Shown piece after piece: positions 32,059 through 41,727 of a DNA stretch of 64,000 nucleotides. Both the position numbers and the translations under genes were made by a program. How positions within the stretch are numbered: position 1 is the first letter of the stretch; every line of letters starts with the position of its first letter. Source of the stretch: Halomonas jincaotanensis (GTDB lineage Bacteria > Pseudomonadota > Gammaproteobacteria > Pseudomonadales > Halomonadaceae); NCBI RefSeq assembly GCF_018448785.1, contig NZ_JAHCLU010000015.1:1-64000 (forward strand). Reading direction: 5' to 3'. The notes under the pieces are model-generated. The model was given only the letters and a program-made list of their open reading frames with translations, was not told the origin of the DNA and did not search any database.

Positions 32059-32946
32059 TCATGCAACGGACCCGCCCAAATGTGCCATCACATGGCGGCG
32101 CATGGCGGCCGCCGCCGGTGAGAGGCTGACGCCTGTTCGGCACAACAGGCCGATCCGGCGCACCAGAAGGGGCTCGGCCAGAGGCACGAAACACAACCGC
32201 TCATGTTCCTCCTGGAACGCGAGGCGGGGCAAAGTGGTGATGCCGATACCAGCCTCGAGCATCGCGGTCAGCGAGATCATGTTGGAGATGAACAGCGAAC
32301 TGTGCTCCAGCAGTTCAGCGGCCGGTGAGCCGACGAGCAGACGCGAGGTGCCGTTGCGGATCAGGGAATATCCCGCCAGCTCACGCCAGTGCAGTCGATC
32401 AAGTCCGGCCAGCGGATGATCATCCCGACACACCACGCCGATTTCATCATGCAGCAGCGGGGTGGACGACAGCGCCTCCTGGGGCTGCCAGAGGCTGGTA
32501 ATCCCCAGTTCCACCTCTCCCGTCAACACCATCTGGGCCACTAGCTCGGAGTGACCGTCCTGCAGGCTGATCTCGATCCCCGGGTAATCGACCACGAAGC
32601 TTGCCAGAATGGCAGGCATCAGTCGGCTGGCCACCGAGGGTACCGTGGCGATATCAACTCGGCCTGCCTGGTGGCAGGTCATGGCCAGGGCATCGCGGCT
32701 TACCCGGTCGTGGTGGGCCACCAGTTCATGAAAGCGCGGCAGGCACCATTGCCCGAATGGCGTCAGCGCTGCCTTGCCATTGCCCTTCTCGAAGAGTGGC
32801 TGTCCGAGGCGTTCCTCGAGGTCGCGGACCGCCATGGAAATCGCCGGCTGGCTGCGATGTAGGTGCCTGGCGGCGGCATGGAAGCCACCCTGGTCGAGAA
32901 TCGCCAGCATGCAGCGGAGCTGCTGCAGCTTCAACTCGGGTTGCAC
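32059..32946 (-). CDS. LysR-family transcriptional regulator
   Basis: The 295-aa protein has a LysR winged helix (QQLRCMLAILDQGGFHAAARHLHRSQPAISMAVRDLE, in parts FHAAARHLHRSQPAIS and MAVRDLEERLG) and a substrate-binding domain from about residue 90. The start is GTG 32946 with AGGAT upstream. It is divergent from the aldehyde dehydrogenase gene over 94 bases, so it is the probable regulator of the 33041-40062 operon. The effector is unknown. Confidence 0.85.
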   Translation of the reverse strand: MQPELKLQQLRCMLAILDQGGFHAAARHLHRSQPAISMAVRDLEERLGQPLFEKGNGKAALTPFGQWCLPRFHELVAHHDRVSRDALAMTCHQAGRVDIATVPSVASRLMPAILASFVVDYPGIEISLQDGHSELVAQMVLTGEVELGITSLWQPQEALSSTPLLHDEIGVVCRDDHPLAGLDRLHWRELAGYSLIRNGTSRLLVGSPAAELLEHSSLFISNMISLTAMLEAGIGITTLPRLAFQEEHERLCFVPLAEPLLVRRIGLLCRTGVSLSPAAAAMRRHVMAHLGGSVA

Positions 32947-33040
32947 GGTAAGATATCCTGATCATTTTATCGAATTTATTGATTATCCTTATCTTCGTGG
33001 CTTTCCTAGGATGATGTCAACGCAATCCAGGAGAGATTCC

Positions 33041-34483
33041 ATGTCGCATACCTATCCCCTCTTTATCGATGGCCAATGGCAAGATGGCGAGTCTACCATC
33101 GCCAACCACAGCCCCTCGGACACCGGCGACCTGATTGGTCACTACGCCCAGGCCGGCGTCGCCCAGGTGAGTGAGGCGATCGCCGCGGCGCGGCGTGGTC
33201 AGCGTGAGTGGGCGAAGACCGGCCTGGAGCAGCGCTACGGCGTGCTGATGACCATCGGCGACGAACTTGCCGCGCGCAAGGATGAGTTGGGGCGGCTGCT
33301 GTCGCGCGAGGAGGGCAAGCCGTTGGCCGAGGGCGTGGGGGAGGTCTATCGCTCCGCGCAGTTCTTCCACTACTACGCCGCCGAGGTGTTGCGCCAGATC
33401 GATGAGCGCGTGGATTCCGTGCGCCCCGGTGTCGAGGTCGAGACGCGTCGCGATCCGGTCGGCGTGGTAGGCGTCATCAGTCCCTGGAACTTCCCCATGG
33501 CCACCGCCGTGTGGAAGATCGCGCCGGCACTGGCCTTCGGTAATGCAGTGATCTTCAAGCCGGCCAACCTTGTGCCGGCCAGCGCCTGGGCATTGACCGA
33601 GATCATCAGCCGCCAGGCACTGCCCGCGGGTACCTTCAACCTCGTAATGGGGCCCGGCGGCAGTGTCGGTGATGCCCTGATCTCCAGCCCCGATATCCAA
33701 GCCCTGAGTTTCACCGGCTCATTGGACGTGGGACGGCGCGTGGCGGCCGCCACCACCGGCAACCTGGTCAAGTGCCAGTTGGAGATGGGTTCCAAGAACG
33801 CGCTGATCGTGGCCGATGATGCCGACCTCGATCTGGCCGTGGAAGCGGCTTTTGCCGGTGCCTACTCAGGTACCGGACAGAAGTGCACGGCGTCCTCGCG
33901 GTTGATCGTCACCGCGGCGGTACACGATGCCTTCGTCGATAAGCTCGTCGCCCGGCTGGGGCGGGCGACGGTGGGGCATGCATTGGCCGAGGGGGTGCAG
34001 ATAGGTCCGGTCGCGGATGCCCGCCAGTTGGCGTCCAACCTGGCCTGGATCGAGCGGGCCAAGGAGCAGGGTGCCCGGCTGGTCTTCGGTGGCGAGCCTC
34101 TCGAGCGAGACACCCAGGGCTATTACATGGCGCCGACGCTGTTTACCGAGACCACCAACGACATGGCGATCAACCGCGAGGAAGTGTTCGGCCCGATTGC
34201 TTGCGTCATCAAGGTCGCGAATGCCGAAGAGGCCATCGAGACCCTGAACGACACCAATTTTGGCCTTACTGCCGGCATCATCACAGGCTCCCTGAAACTC
34301 GCCAGCGAGTTCAAGGCTCGTGCCGAGACAGGCTGCGTCATGATCAACCTGGCCACCGCCGGTACCGATTACCACGTGCCGTTCGGGGGTCGCAAGGACT
34401 CGAGTTTCGGCCCCCGCGAGCAGGGCCGGTACGCCCGGGAATTCTACACTGTGGTCAAGACCTGTTATGTCAAGGCCGGCTGA
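33041..34483 (+). CDS. NAD(P)-dependent aldehyde dehydrogenase (alpha-ketoglutarate-semialdehyde dehydrogenase-like)
   Basis: The 480-aa enzyme has the ALDH fold: VVGVISPWNFPMATAVWK (NAD site), the general base in LEMGSKNALIV, the catalytic Cys in GTGQKCTASSR (about residue 287) and EEVFGPIACV. The GQKCTASSR context resembles the YcbD/ketoglutarate-semialdehyde subgroup, so the substrate may be 2-oxoglutarate semialdehyde; this is inferred from the motif only. CAGGAGAG precedes ATG 33041. It is the first gene of an operon with a dipeptidase, BCCT transporter and others. Confidence 0.85.
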   Translation: MSHTYPLFIDGQWQDGESTIANHSPSDTGDLIGHYAQAGVAQVSEAIAAARRGQREWAKTGLEQRYGVLMTIGDELAARKDELGRLLSREEGKPLAEGVGEVYRSAQFFHYYAAEVLRQIDERVDSVRPGVEVETRRDPVGVVGVISPWNFPMATAVWKIAPALAFGNAVIFKPANLVPASAWALTEIISRQALPAGTFNLVMGPGGSVGDALISSPDIQALSFTGSLDVGRRVAAATTGNLVKCQLEMGSKNALIVADDADLDLAVEAAFAGAYSGTGQKCTASSRLIVTAAVHDAFVDKLVARLGRATVGHALAEGVQIGPVADARQLASNLAWIERAKEQGARLVFGGEPLERDTQGYYMAPTLFTETTNDMAINREEVFGPIACVIKVANAEEAIETLNDTNFGLTAGIITGSLKLASEFKARAETGCVMINLATAGTDYHVPFGGRKDSSFGPREQGRYAREFYTVVKTCYVKAG

Positions 34484-34505
34484 GCCTAGGCCTGAGGAGC
34501 GCTCC

Positions 34506-35498
34506 GTGTCCAAGAAAATGCTGACTATCGACGGCCTGCAATACTCGAACTGGTCCCGCGACATCTTCCAGCAGATGCGCGAGGGGGGCGTGGACGCCGT
34601 GCATGCCACCCTGGTCTATCACGAGACGACCCGCGAGACGCTCTCCAGGCTCGGCGAGTGGAACCGCCGCTTCGAGCAGCATCATGATCTGATCATGCCG
34701 GTGCGGGAGCCGGGTGATATTGAGCGGGCGCGTGCCGCCGGCAAGGTGGGCATCTTCCTTGGGGCCCAGAACTGCTCGCCGATCGAGGACGACATCGACA
34801 TGGTGGCGGTGATGCGCCGCCTGGGCCTGCTGATCATGCAATTGACCTACAACAACCAGAGCCTGCTGGCCTGTGGCTGTTACGAGAGCGAGGATAGCGG
34901 CATCACCCGTTTCGGCCGCCAGGTGATCCGCGAGATGAACCGCGTCGGCATGATCATCGACATGTCACACAGCGCCGAGCGTTCCACCCTGGAAGCCATC
35001 GAACTCTCCGAGCGTCCGGTGATCATCTCTCATGCCAATCCCGAGTTCTTCCACCCGGCCAAGCGCAACAAGTCCAACCGCGTGCTCGCCGCGATCGCCG
35101 AGTGCGACGGCCTGCTGGGTTTCTCGGCCTATCCCTTCCACCTCAAGGATGGACCGGACTGCACCCTGAAATCCTACTGCGACATGATCGCCCGCACCGT
35201 GGACCTCATGGGGATCGAGCATGTGGGCATCGGGACCGACCTCTGCCAGGACCAGCCCGTCTCGGTACTCGAGTGGATGCGCAACGGCCGCTGGTCCAAG
35301 GAGATGGACTACGGCGAGGGCAGCGCCAGTAATGCCGGCTGGCCGCGTCCGCTGGCCTGGCTGCGCGACAGCCGCGACTTTCCCAACCTGATCGAAGGGC
35401 TGCGTCAGCGAGGTTTCGCCGACGATGAGGTCGAGCGGATCATGGGTCGTAACTGGGTGGCATTGCTCCAGCGCGCCGCTACCCCTGCCGCGGCTTGA
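34506..35498 (+). CDS. M19 membrane-dipeptidase family hydrolase
   Basis: The 330-aa protein belongs to the renal dipeptidase (M19) TIM-barrel family. Visible parts are LTIDGLQYSNWSRD, MIIDMSHSAERST, VIISHANPEFFHP and HVGIGTDLCQDQP. The first metal motif, usually DGHND, is here IDGLQYSN and lacks the His-x-Asp pair, as in the paralogue at 41728, so the metal site may differ from true dipeptidases. Start GTG 34506 has GAGGAG 6 bases upstream. It follows the ALDH gene by 22 bases. Confidence 0.8.
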   Translation: MSKKMLTIDGLQYSNWSRDIFQQMREGGVDAVHATLVYHETTRETLSRLGEWNRRFEQHHDLIMPVREPGDIERARAAGKVGIFLGAQNCSPIEDDIDMVAVMRRLGLLIMQLTYNNQSLLACGCYESEDSGITRFGRQVIREMNRVGMIIDMSHSAERSTLEAIELSERPVIISHANPEFFHPAKRNKSNRVLAAIAECDGLLGFSAYPFHLKDGPDCTLKSYCDMIARTVDLMGIEHVGIGTDLCQDQPVSVLEWMRNGRWSKEMDYGEGSASNAGWPRPLAWLRDSRDFPNLIEGLRQRGFADDEVERIMGRNWVALLQRAATPAAA

Positions 35499-35540
35499 CC
35501 TTCCCGACCTGACGGTTCATCCCATAACAAGGAAAACATC

Positions 35541-37129
35541 ATGAGTACGCCTGACAACCATTCATCGGAAAGGCCGACCTCCGGCCACGCAAATCGCTTC
35601 GGCGATCCCATTGTCCTGGGCTCAGTATCGGCTTCGTCGTGCTCTTCGTCGTGCTGTCGATCATCGACGTGGAGGGCGTGGCCGCTGCCATCGGTAGTGG
35701 CTTCGCCTGGACCGCCGCCATACTCGGCTCCTACTTTCAGCTGCTGTTGCTGTTGACCTTCTTCATTGCCATGGGGCTCGCAATCTCGCCGGCGGCCAGT
35801 GCCAAGGTCGGCGGTCTCGATACGCCCGAGCTGAGTACCTTCAAGTGGCTATCGATCATCCTTTGTACCCTGCTGGCCGGTGGTGGCGTCTTCTTCGCTG
35901 CCGGCGAGCCGGTCTATCACTTCGTCGTCACGCCACCGGCCTTCGACACCGAGGCGGGTACTGTGGAAGCGGTGGCGGGTGCACTGGCGCAGTCGTTCAT
36001 GCACTGGGGGTTTTTGGCCTGGGCGGTGCTGGGCTCGCTGACCGCCGTGGTGCTGGCCCATTGGCATTACGACAAGGGCATGCCGCTGCAGCCTCGCACA
36101 CTGCTTTATCCGGTGTTCGGCGAACGCTTGTTGCGAGGTTGGATCGGTGGCGTGGTCGATGCCTGCTGCGTCATCGCCGTGGTGGCGGGTACCGTTGGGC
36201 CGATCGGCTTTCTGGCCACACAGGTCAGCTTTGGTATGCACGAGCTACTTGGCATTGCCGAGGGTTACGTCACCCAGTTGGTGATCCTGGTGGTGCTCGG
36301 TGCGGTCTATGTCACCTCGGCTGCCACCGGCATCCACCGGGGCATCCAGCTGCTCAGCCGGTTCAATGTCTTCCTGGCACTGGCCATTGCCGCCATCATC
36401 TTCCTGTTTGGTCCCACGCTGTTCCTGACCAACGCCTACCTGCAGGGCTTCGGCGAGTACGTGAGCTCTTTCCTGACGATGGCCACCATGACCTCGGAAA
36501 CCGCCCCCGCCTGGTGGATGCAGTGGTGGACGGTATTCTTCTTCGCCTGGTTCATCGGCTATGGGCCGCTGATGGCGATTTTCGTGGCGCGTATCTCGCG
36601 CGGCCGCACCATTCGCCAGATGATCCTCGCCGTGGCGGTCATGGCGCCCATCGCGACGACGGTCTGGTTCACCTTGCTGGGGGGCTCGGGAATTCACTTC
36701 CAGATGGCCGGAGCCATCGACCTGACCGAGGCGCTCAACAACTTCCAGATTGACGTGGCGACGCTCACGGTGGCCCAGGCACTACCGGGCGGCACGCTGA
36801 TGGCCCTGGCCATCCTGCTGCTGACCACCATTTTCGTCGCCACCACCGGTGATTCGATGAGCTACGCCATCGCCGTGGTCTGCACCGGGCACGACGAGCC
36901 ACACACCGGCGTGCGTATCTTCTGGGGGGTGGCCATGTCGTTGATGGCCGCCATCCTGCTCTATATGGGCTCGGGGCAGATTGGTGTGTTGCAGCAGTTC
37001 ATCGTCATTACCGCAATTCCTGTCTCGCTGGTACTGCTGCCATCGCTGTGGACCGGTCCCCAGGCGGCGTATGCCATGGCCCGTCAGCAGGGGCTCACCA
37101 CTCGTTCCAAGGTGATCGTCAATGACTGA
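35541..37129 (+). pseudogene. BCCT-family transporter with an apparent 1-base deletion
   Basis: ATG 35541 opens a reading frame whose first 26 residues (ending NRFGDPIVLG) continue naturally as LSIGFVVLFVVLSIIDVEG only in the next frame. Restoring one G in the GGG run at 35618-35620 gives a 529-aa BCCT carrier with 12 predicted helices. Without it, translation would have to begin at GTG 35639, losing part of helix 1. The helix-8 signature lacks most of the Trp box of glycine betaine carriers (it reads WTVFFFAWFIGYGPLMAIF), so the substrate may be another quaternary or zwitterionic compound. The 3' end overlaps the next gene by 8 bases. Confidence 0.75.
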
Positions 37130-38874
37130 TACTGAAAGCCTTGCGGCGGCGCCATTGGGTCTGCGTCCCGCCGATGAGGTAATGCAACTTGAGCGGCTCG
37201 GCAGTCTGCATGCCACCCGTCTGAGCTTCGTGCGAAGCCTGGTCCGCCAGATGGCCCGCCAGCGGTGGCAGATCAGCCGCGAGCGCTTCGATCTGGATGC
37301 CAACGGCAACGGGACGGCCATCTATCGCCTGCAGACGCCCCATGGTCGCTACCATGGCGTGATGTTCGCCCAACCGCTGGATGATGCACGCCGCTCCGAC
37401 CGCGTCATCGCCGAGGCCTGGGATGTGACCTTCGGAATGGTAGAGGGCGACGTCGACGACAGCCTATTGGCGCAGATGGCGGCCAATGTGCCGCTGCAGG
37501 AAGCGGGACGCCAGCATCCCAGAGTGCTGGTCCTGTCGCGGGCCAACAAGAGCCTGCGTAACTTCGCCCATTTCGTCGAGGCCCTGTCGCGAGGCGAGCA
37601 GCCCGATCCCGCCTGGCTGACCCGGGTCGGCTATCTCTATCGGACCACGGCGGTCTACGGGAACGGCAAGTTCGGCATCGCGGATTTCGCCCGCCTGCTG
37701 GACAACCCCGATTTCCGGGGGCCCTTCTCGGCGCAGATGGCGGGTGTCTACCTGCTACGGCATTTTTCCATCGAGCAGGTGGAGCACCTGGCGGCCTGTC
37801 GTTCGCCCTCGACCGCTTGCCCGCTTGCCACCGAGCTGCGCCGCTATCTGGGCATCGGCAACTCTACGGGACTGGGCATGGCACCCTTCCTGATCAATCA
37901 TCCCCAGCTGATCGCTCAGTGGATCGCCCAGAGAGAGACGGCACTGACGCTGGCCCTGCGCCAGGTGCCCGAGGAGGCCGATCGTGTCCGTCTGATCGCG
38001 TTGACGCGACGCGCCCTAACGCACTTTGAAGAGACGGTCACCGAGGACGCCGAGCAGTCCGAGCGCAATGCCGCCACGGTGGCCGCACTGCCCGATGTGT
38101 TGACCTGGCTTTCCTCCGTGCCGCTGGAGCCCGACCTCTGGCACCAGCTGGTCGAGTGGAGTGCCCGGGCCCTGCCGCTGGAAGCCCAGGAGTTGATCAA
38201 TACGCTGTTGATCGAGCTCTATCCGGATCAGGTGGATGCCCTGGAAGATCGGATGGAGGTCGAGGAGAACCTCGACCTCGAGCCTGACATGCCGTTGATC
38301 AGGCTCCGCCAGCTGATCGAGACCCACTATGGCTGGGCCCTGGCGCATGACTACGCGAGCCGCGAGGGTTCCTACTGGTTCTGGTATCGCTCCGCCGAGA
38401 AGGAGGAGCCGCGGCTCGGGGTTCGCCACGAAGAACCCGGTGCCGAGAAGGAGATGCCCCTGGCGATCGGTCCGCGGGTCGCGCGCACCCACCAGCAAGT
38501 CTGCGCCTTTCTCGAGGCCCACCCGCGGGCCACGGTGGTCGACTTCCTGCTCGAGCATCCTCGCCACAAGCGAAGTCGTGCGACGCATCCAGACGCTGGT
38601 CAAGGCGCCCTATGGCGATATCCACGCCAACCTCTGGCATCGTGACATGAAGCCGATGCACCTGCTGCGCACCAAGCTCTCCTTCTTCGGGGCGAGCCGT
38701 TTCGATCCCAAGTCGGATCGCTGGGTACGGATCACCCTCTTTCAGGGGGCGCCGCTGGTCGAGGAACTCAACGCCGAGCCGGAGGATCTCGCCGCTTTCG
38801 ACGACTGGAGCTTTCCCCTCGAGCCCGCCCAGGAGGGGAGTCAACGCCATTCCACGGGTGCTCGGGAGGGGTAA
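37122..38874 (+). pseudogene. Large unrecognised protein with an apparent 1-base insertion
   Basis: The frame from ATG 37122 encodes about 480 well-behaved residues up to FLLEHP, then (38555-38572) typical coding continues only in the +1 frame, EVVRRIQTLVKAPYGDI through FDDWSFPL, ending at the stop at 38874. Removing one base near 38561 gives a protein of about 583 aa. I recognise no domain. It looks soluble, with no signal peptide or membrane segment, and is rich in Arg, Leu and Glu. It is tightly packed: 8-base overlap with the BCCT gene and 4 bases to the next gene. If not a sequencing error, the last 100 residues are lost. Confidence 0.65.
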
Positions 38875-38878
38875 TCGA

Positions 38879-39646
38879 ATGAAGGTTTCCTACAACGAAC
38901 TTCAGGGTCTGTGCCGCAAGGCGTTCAGCGGGATCGGCTTCGAGGAGGGCGATGCAGCCGATGCGGCCGACATGGTCGCCTGGATGCAGTGTCATGGCCT
39001 GCACGGCGTCGAGCAGCTCAACCGGGGTCTGGACTATCTGCTCGCCGAAGATCCCGAGGCGCTGACACGGGTCATCTATCAGGACGGCGACCTGGCGGTA
39101 CTCGACGGCCAGGGCCTCAGCGTGCTGCGCAGCATTAGCCTGGCCACCGAGCTCGGTTTCGCCAAGGCACGGGCCCGCGGTCTCTCGGTGGTCAAGATTC
39201 GCCGTTGCCACAATCGCCAGCTGATCATGGGCTACCTCTCGCGGCTGGCGGGGCGTGGCATGAACATCACTGCCTTCTGGCGCAATGCCCAGGTACCCCT
39301 CACCGAACAGGTGGTGGGATTTCGTGCCGGGCACACCACGCCTGAGGTGCGCGTCTACTCGGTTCGCGATGTACCCGAGGAGAACGAGCCCAACGATGGC
39401 ATCACCCTGGTGATGGCCAACCACGTGGAACTGCTGCCGTCGCTGGACCCCGATCACGACCTCGACCTGCTGGCCCATCATCCCGAGTCGGAACTCCTGG
39501 CCTGCCGAGAGCTGGCCCTCAAGGAGGGCATCGTGGTTGATGATGCCATCTGGGCGCGCCTCAAGACGCTGGCCCATCGCATCCTGGTGGAATCCAGTGA
39601 CGCTTCAAGAGGCGGCGCCGGTGCCGGCGTCAATGACAACGATTGA
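38879..39646 (+). CDS. DUF3726 / LDH2-like protein
   Basis: The 255-aa protein begins MKVSYNELQGLCRKAFSGIGF, like DUF3726 proteins, and resembles in outline the LDH2/MDH2 oxidoreductase N-terminus (an alpha-helical segment followed by MQCHGLHGVEQLNRGLDYL). No complete NAD(P) site is evident. LDH2-family relatives include imine reductases, which would suit a RidA neighbour; this is speculative. I chose ATG 38879, the family-like start; it lies 4 bases after the previous stop. RidA follows 26 bases downstream. Confidence 0.6.
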   Translation: MKVSYNELQGLCRKAFSGIGFEEGDAADAADMVAWMQCHGLHGVEQLNRGLDYLLAEDPEALTRVIYQDGDLAVLDGQGLSVLRSISLATELGFAKARARGLSVVKIRRCHNRQLIMGYLSRLAGRGMNITAFWRNAQVPLTEQVVGFRAGHTTPEVRVYSVRDVPEENEPNDGITLVMANHVELLPSLDPDHDLDLLAHHPESELLACRELALKEGIVVDDAIWARLKTLAHRILVESSDASRGGAGAGVNDND

Positions 39647-39672
39647 TCCTTCCAACTACACGAGACGTCTCC

Positions 39673-40062
39673 ATGATCCATCCAGTTGCTACCGACCTCT
39701 ATGCCGCCAAGGCCACGCTGGAGTGGGCTGTGATAGGTAACGGCATCCTCTTCACCGCCCAGATCCCCATCGGTGCCGATGGCGCGGTCGTCGAGGGGGG
39801 TATCGAGGCCCAGGCTCGCCAGACCCTCGATAACCTGCGCCATACCCTGGCCTGTGCCGGGGGTGGCATGGCAAGCCTGACCCAGGTGCTGATCTACGTA
39901 ACCCGCCGCGAGGACCTGGCCGTCGTCAATCGCCTCTATACCGAGTACGTCAGCGCGCCTTATCCCAATCGTGCCGCGATCATCGTATCCGGCTTCGCCA
40001 GGGAGGAGATGCTGGTGGAGATGGTGGCCTATGCAGCAATGGAGGCAGACCCAGAACCCTAG
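39673..40062 (+). CDS. RidA/YjgF/Rid family protein
   Basis: The 129-aa protein has the Rid fold with VIGNGILFTAQIPIGADG (about residues 20-37), ARQTLDNLRHTLACAGGG and YPNRAAIIVSGFA. RidA enzymes hydrolyse reactive enamines and imines. The catalytic Arg of RidA proper (usually in the PARSxV motif) corresponds to the Arg in PNRAAIIV. It is the last gene of the 33041-40062 operon, so an imine intermediate in this pathway is plausible. Confidence 0.85.
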   Translation: MIHPVATDLYAAKATLEWAVIGNGILFTAQIPIGADGAVVEGGIEAQARQTLDNLRHTLACAGGGMASLTQVLIYVTRREDLAVVNRLYTEYVSAPYPNRAAIIVSGFAREEMLVEMVAYAAMEADPEP

Positions 40063-40357
40063 TGAGACCATAGTGGTTGCTCGGCCACTCCCCGTGCTCC
40101 CCGGGCACGCTGCGTGATCGAGAAGTCGATGCGTCGATCATCGCAGCAGTCGGCATCATCAGGGAGTAGTCCGAATTATTCTTAGTGCTCATGGGAATGG
40201 GCGATGGCTGCGGTTTCCGGCTAAACTCGGGGAGTGGGAGGGAGGCGAAGACCTCCCCTCGTGACTCGGCCAAGAACAGCTTTGCTGCTTATAATGACAA
40301 TAATGTTGGCCTCCGTGATACCGACCTCGAGAGACCTCGGGGTCTTGGGGGAGAGCG
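40063..40357. promoter_or_regulatory. Intergenic region upstream of gbdR
   Basis: About 295 bases without a gene. It must carry the gbdR promoter; TATAATG at 40291 is the best -10 candidate. I see no clear -35 or operator. Confidence 0.35.
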
Positions 40358-41485
40358 ATGAAATTAGATTCCCATGCCACCACTCCCGAGAGGACTCGGA
40401 CCCTCGGGTTCCTCCTGCTCGACAATTTCACCCTCATTTCCCTGGCCACGGCCATCGAGCCGCTGCGCATGGCCAACCAGCTGGCCGGGCGTGAACTCTA
40501 CCGCTGGTATACCCTGAGCATCGATGGCCTGCCGGTCAAGGCCAGCGACGGCCTGCAGGTCGCTCCCGATGTTGCCGTCTCGGTGCCATTGAGTCTCGAC
40601 ATGGTCATCGTCTGCGGTGGGGTCGGTCCGAGCCGCAGCGTGCAGCGCGAGCACATCGCCTGGCTGCAGTCCCAGGCCCGCCTCTCGCGACACCTGGGGG
40701 CCATCTGTACCGGCAGCTGGGCGCTGGCCAAGGCGGGCCTGCTGGATGGCTACGAGGCGAGCGTCCACTGGGAGTGTCTGGCGGCCATGCAGGAAGCCTA
40801 CCCGCGGGTGATTCTGACGCCCCGGCTGTTCTCCATCGACCGCGACCGCGCCTCCTCCTCCGGTGGCACCGCACCGCTAGACATGATGCTCACCCTGATC
40901 GGCCGCCACCATGGGCGCGGGCTTGCCGCCGGCATCTCGGAGATGTTCATCTGCGATCGGGTGCGCGGCGAGAACGACCATCAGCGAGTGCCGCTCAAGC
41001 ATGTCCTGGGCACCACCCAGCCCAAGCTGCTGGAGATCGTCGCCCTGATGGAGGCCAATCTCGAGGAGCCCATCGGTCTCGACGAACTGGCCGACTATGT
41101 CGACCTGTCGCGTCGTCAGCTCGAGCGGTTGTTCCAGAAGTACCTGAACTGCGCGCCGTCGCGCTACTACCTCAAGCTGCGTTTGACCCGCGCCCGTCAG
41201 CTGCTCAAGCAGACCTCCTTCTCCATCATCGATGTGGCCTCTGCCTGCGGCTTCGTCTCCACGCCGCATTTTTCCAAGTGCTACCGCGAGTTCTTCGGCA
41301 TGCCGCCCCGTGACGAACGCGGCACTCTGGATCTCTCGCCGATCCCTGCCACCCAGGATGCGGCTGCTCTGTTGAAGTCTGCCGCCTTCGAGCCGCTCGC
41401 GCAGGGGCCTGTTTCCAGTGCCAAGGCCGCCCTCGACCAGGCGCGGGGCGAACCCACCTACGCCAGCGTGCGGATCAAGCGGTGA
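40358..41485 (+). CDS. gbdR: GbdR-type AraC-family activator of betaine catabolism
   Basis: The 375-aa protein has an N-terminal class I glutamine amidotransferase-like sensor domain (TLGFLLLDNFTLISLATAIE, with GAICTGSWALAKAGLLDG at about 110-127) and a C-terminal AraC helix-turn-helix (about 225-325, LADYVDLSRRQLERLFQKY and IIDVASACGFVSTPHFSKCY). This is the GbdR/CdhR architecture; GbdR activates the gbc, dgc and sox genes in response to glycine betaine or dimethylglycine in Pseudomonas. It lies directly upstream of the dipeptidase-dgc cluster. A fragment of a paralogue lies at 30109. Confidence 0.88.
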   Translation: MKLDSHATTPERTRTLGFLLLDNFTLISLATAIEPLRMANQLAGRELYRWYTLSIDGLPVKASDGLQVAPDVAVSVPLSLDMVIVCGGVGPSRSVQREHIAWLQSQARLSRHLGAICTGSWALAKAGLLDGYEASVHWECLAAMQEAYPRVILTPRLFSIDRDRASSSGGTAPLDMMLTLIGRHHGRGLAAGISEMFICDRVRGENDHQRVPLKHVLGTTQPKLLEIVALMEANLEEPIGLDELADYVDLSRRQLERLFQKYLNCAPSRYYLKLRLTRARQLLKQTSFSIIDVASACGFVSTPHFSKCYREFFGMPPRDERGTLDLSPIPATQDAAALLKSAAFEPLAQGPVSSAKAALDQARGEPTYASVRIKR

Positions 41486-41727
41486 GGAGAACATGAACCG
41501 GGTGTCGGGTGCTGCTCCCCCCGACCTCGCACGGCAAGCTTCGAATGGCTGGAGCCTTCAGCCACCGAACGCCTGTCGGCGTATCTGTATGTAGCGGTTT
41601 CCGGGCTCGCCGGGTTCGCGAACCGCTATGACGTTTTTGGAATTCTCGCCGTCGCTTCCAAGCGTCGTAAGGGGGGTGGCCGGGGATATGCTGCCGGCAA
41701 GTCCACGACAACCCCGGAGCCTCCCCC

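Noticed and set aside
35639..37129. Annotating the BCCT gene as a normal gene starting at GTG 35639
   Set aside because: No ribosome site precedes it, it would truncate helix 1, and the missing N-terminus is encoded just upstream in another frame.
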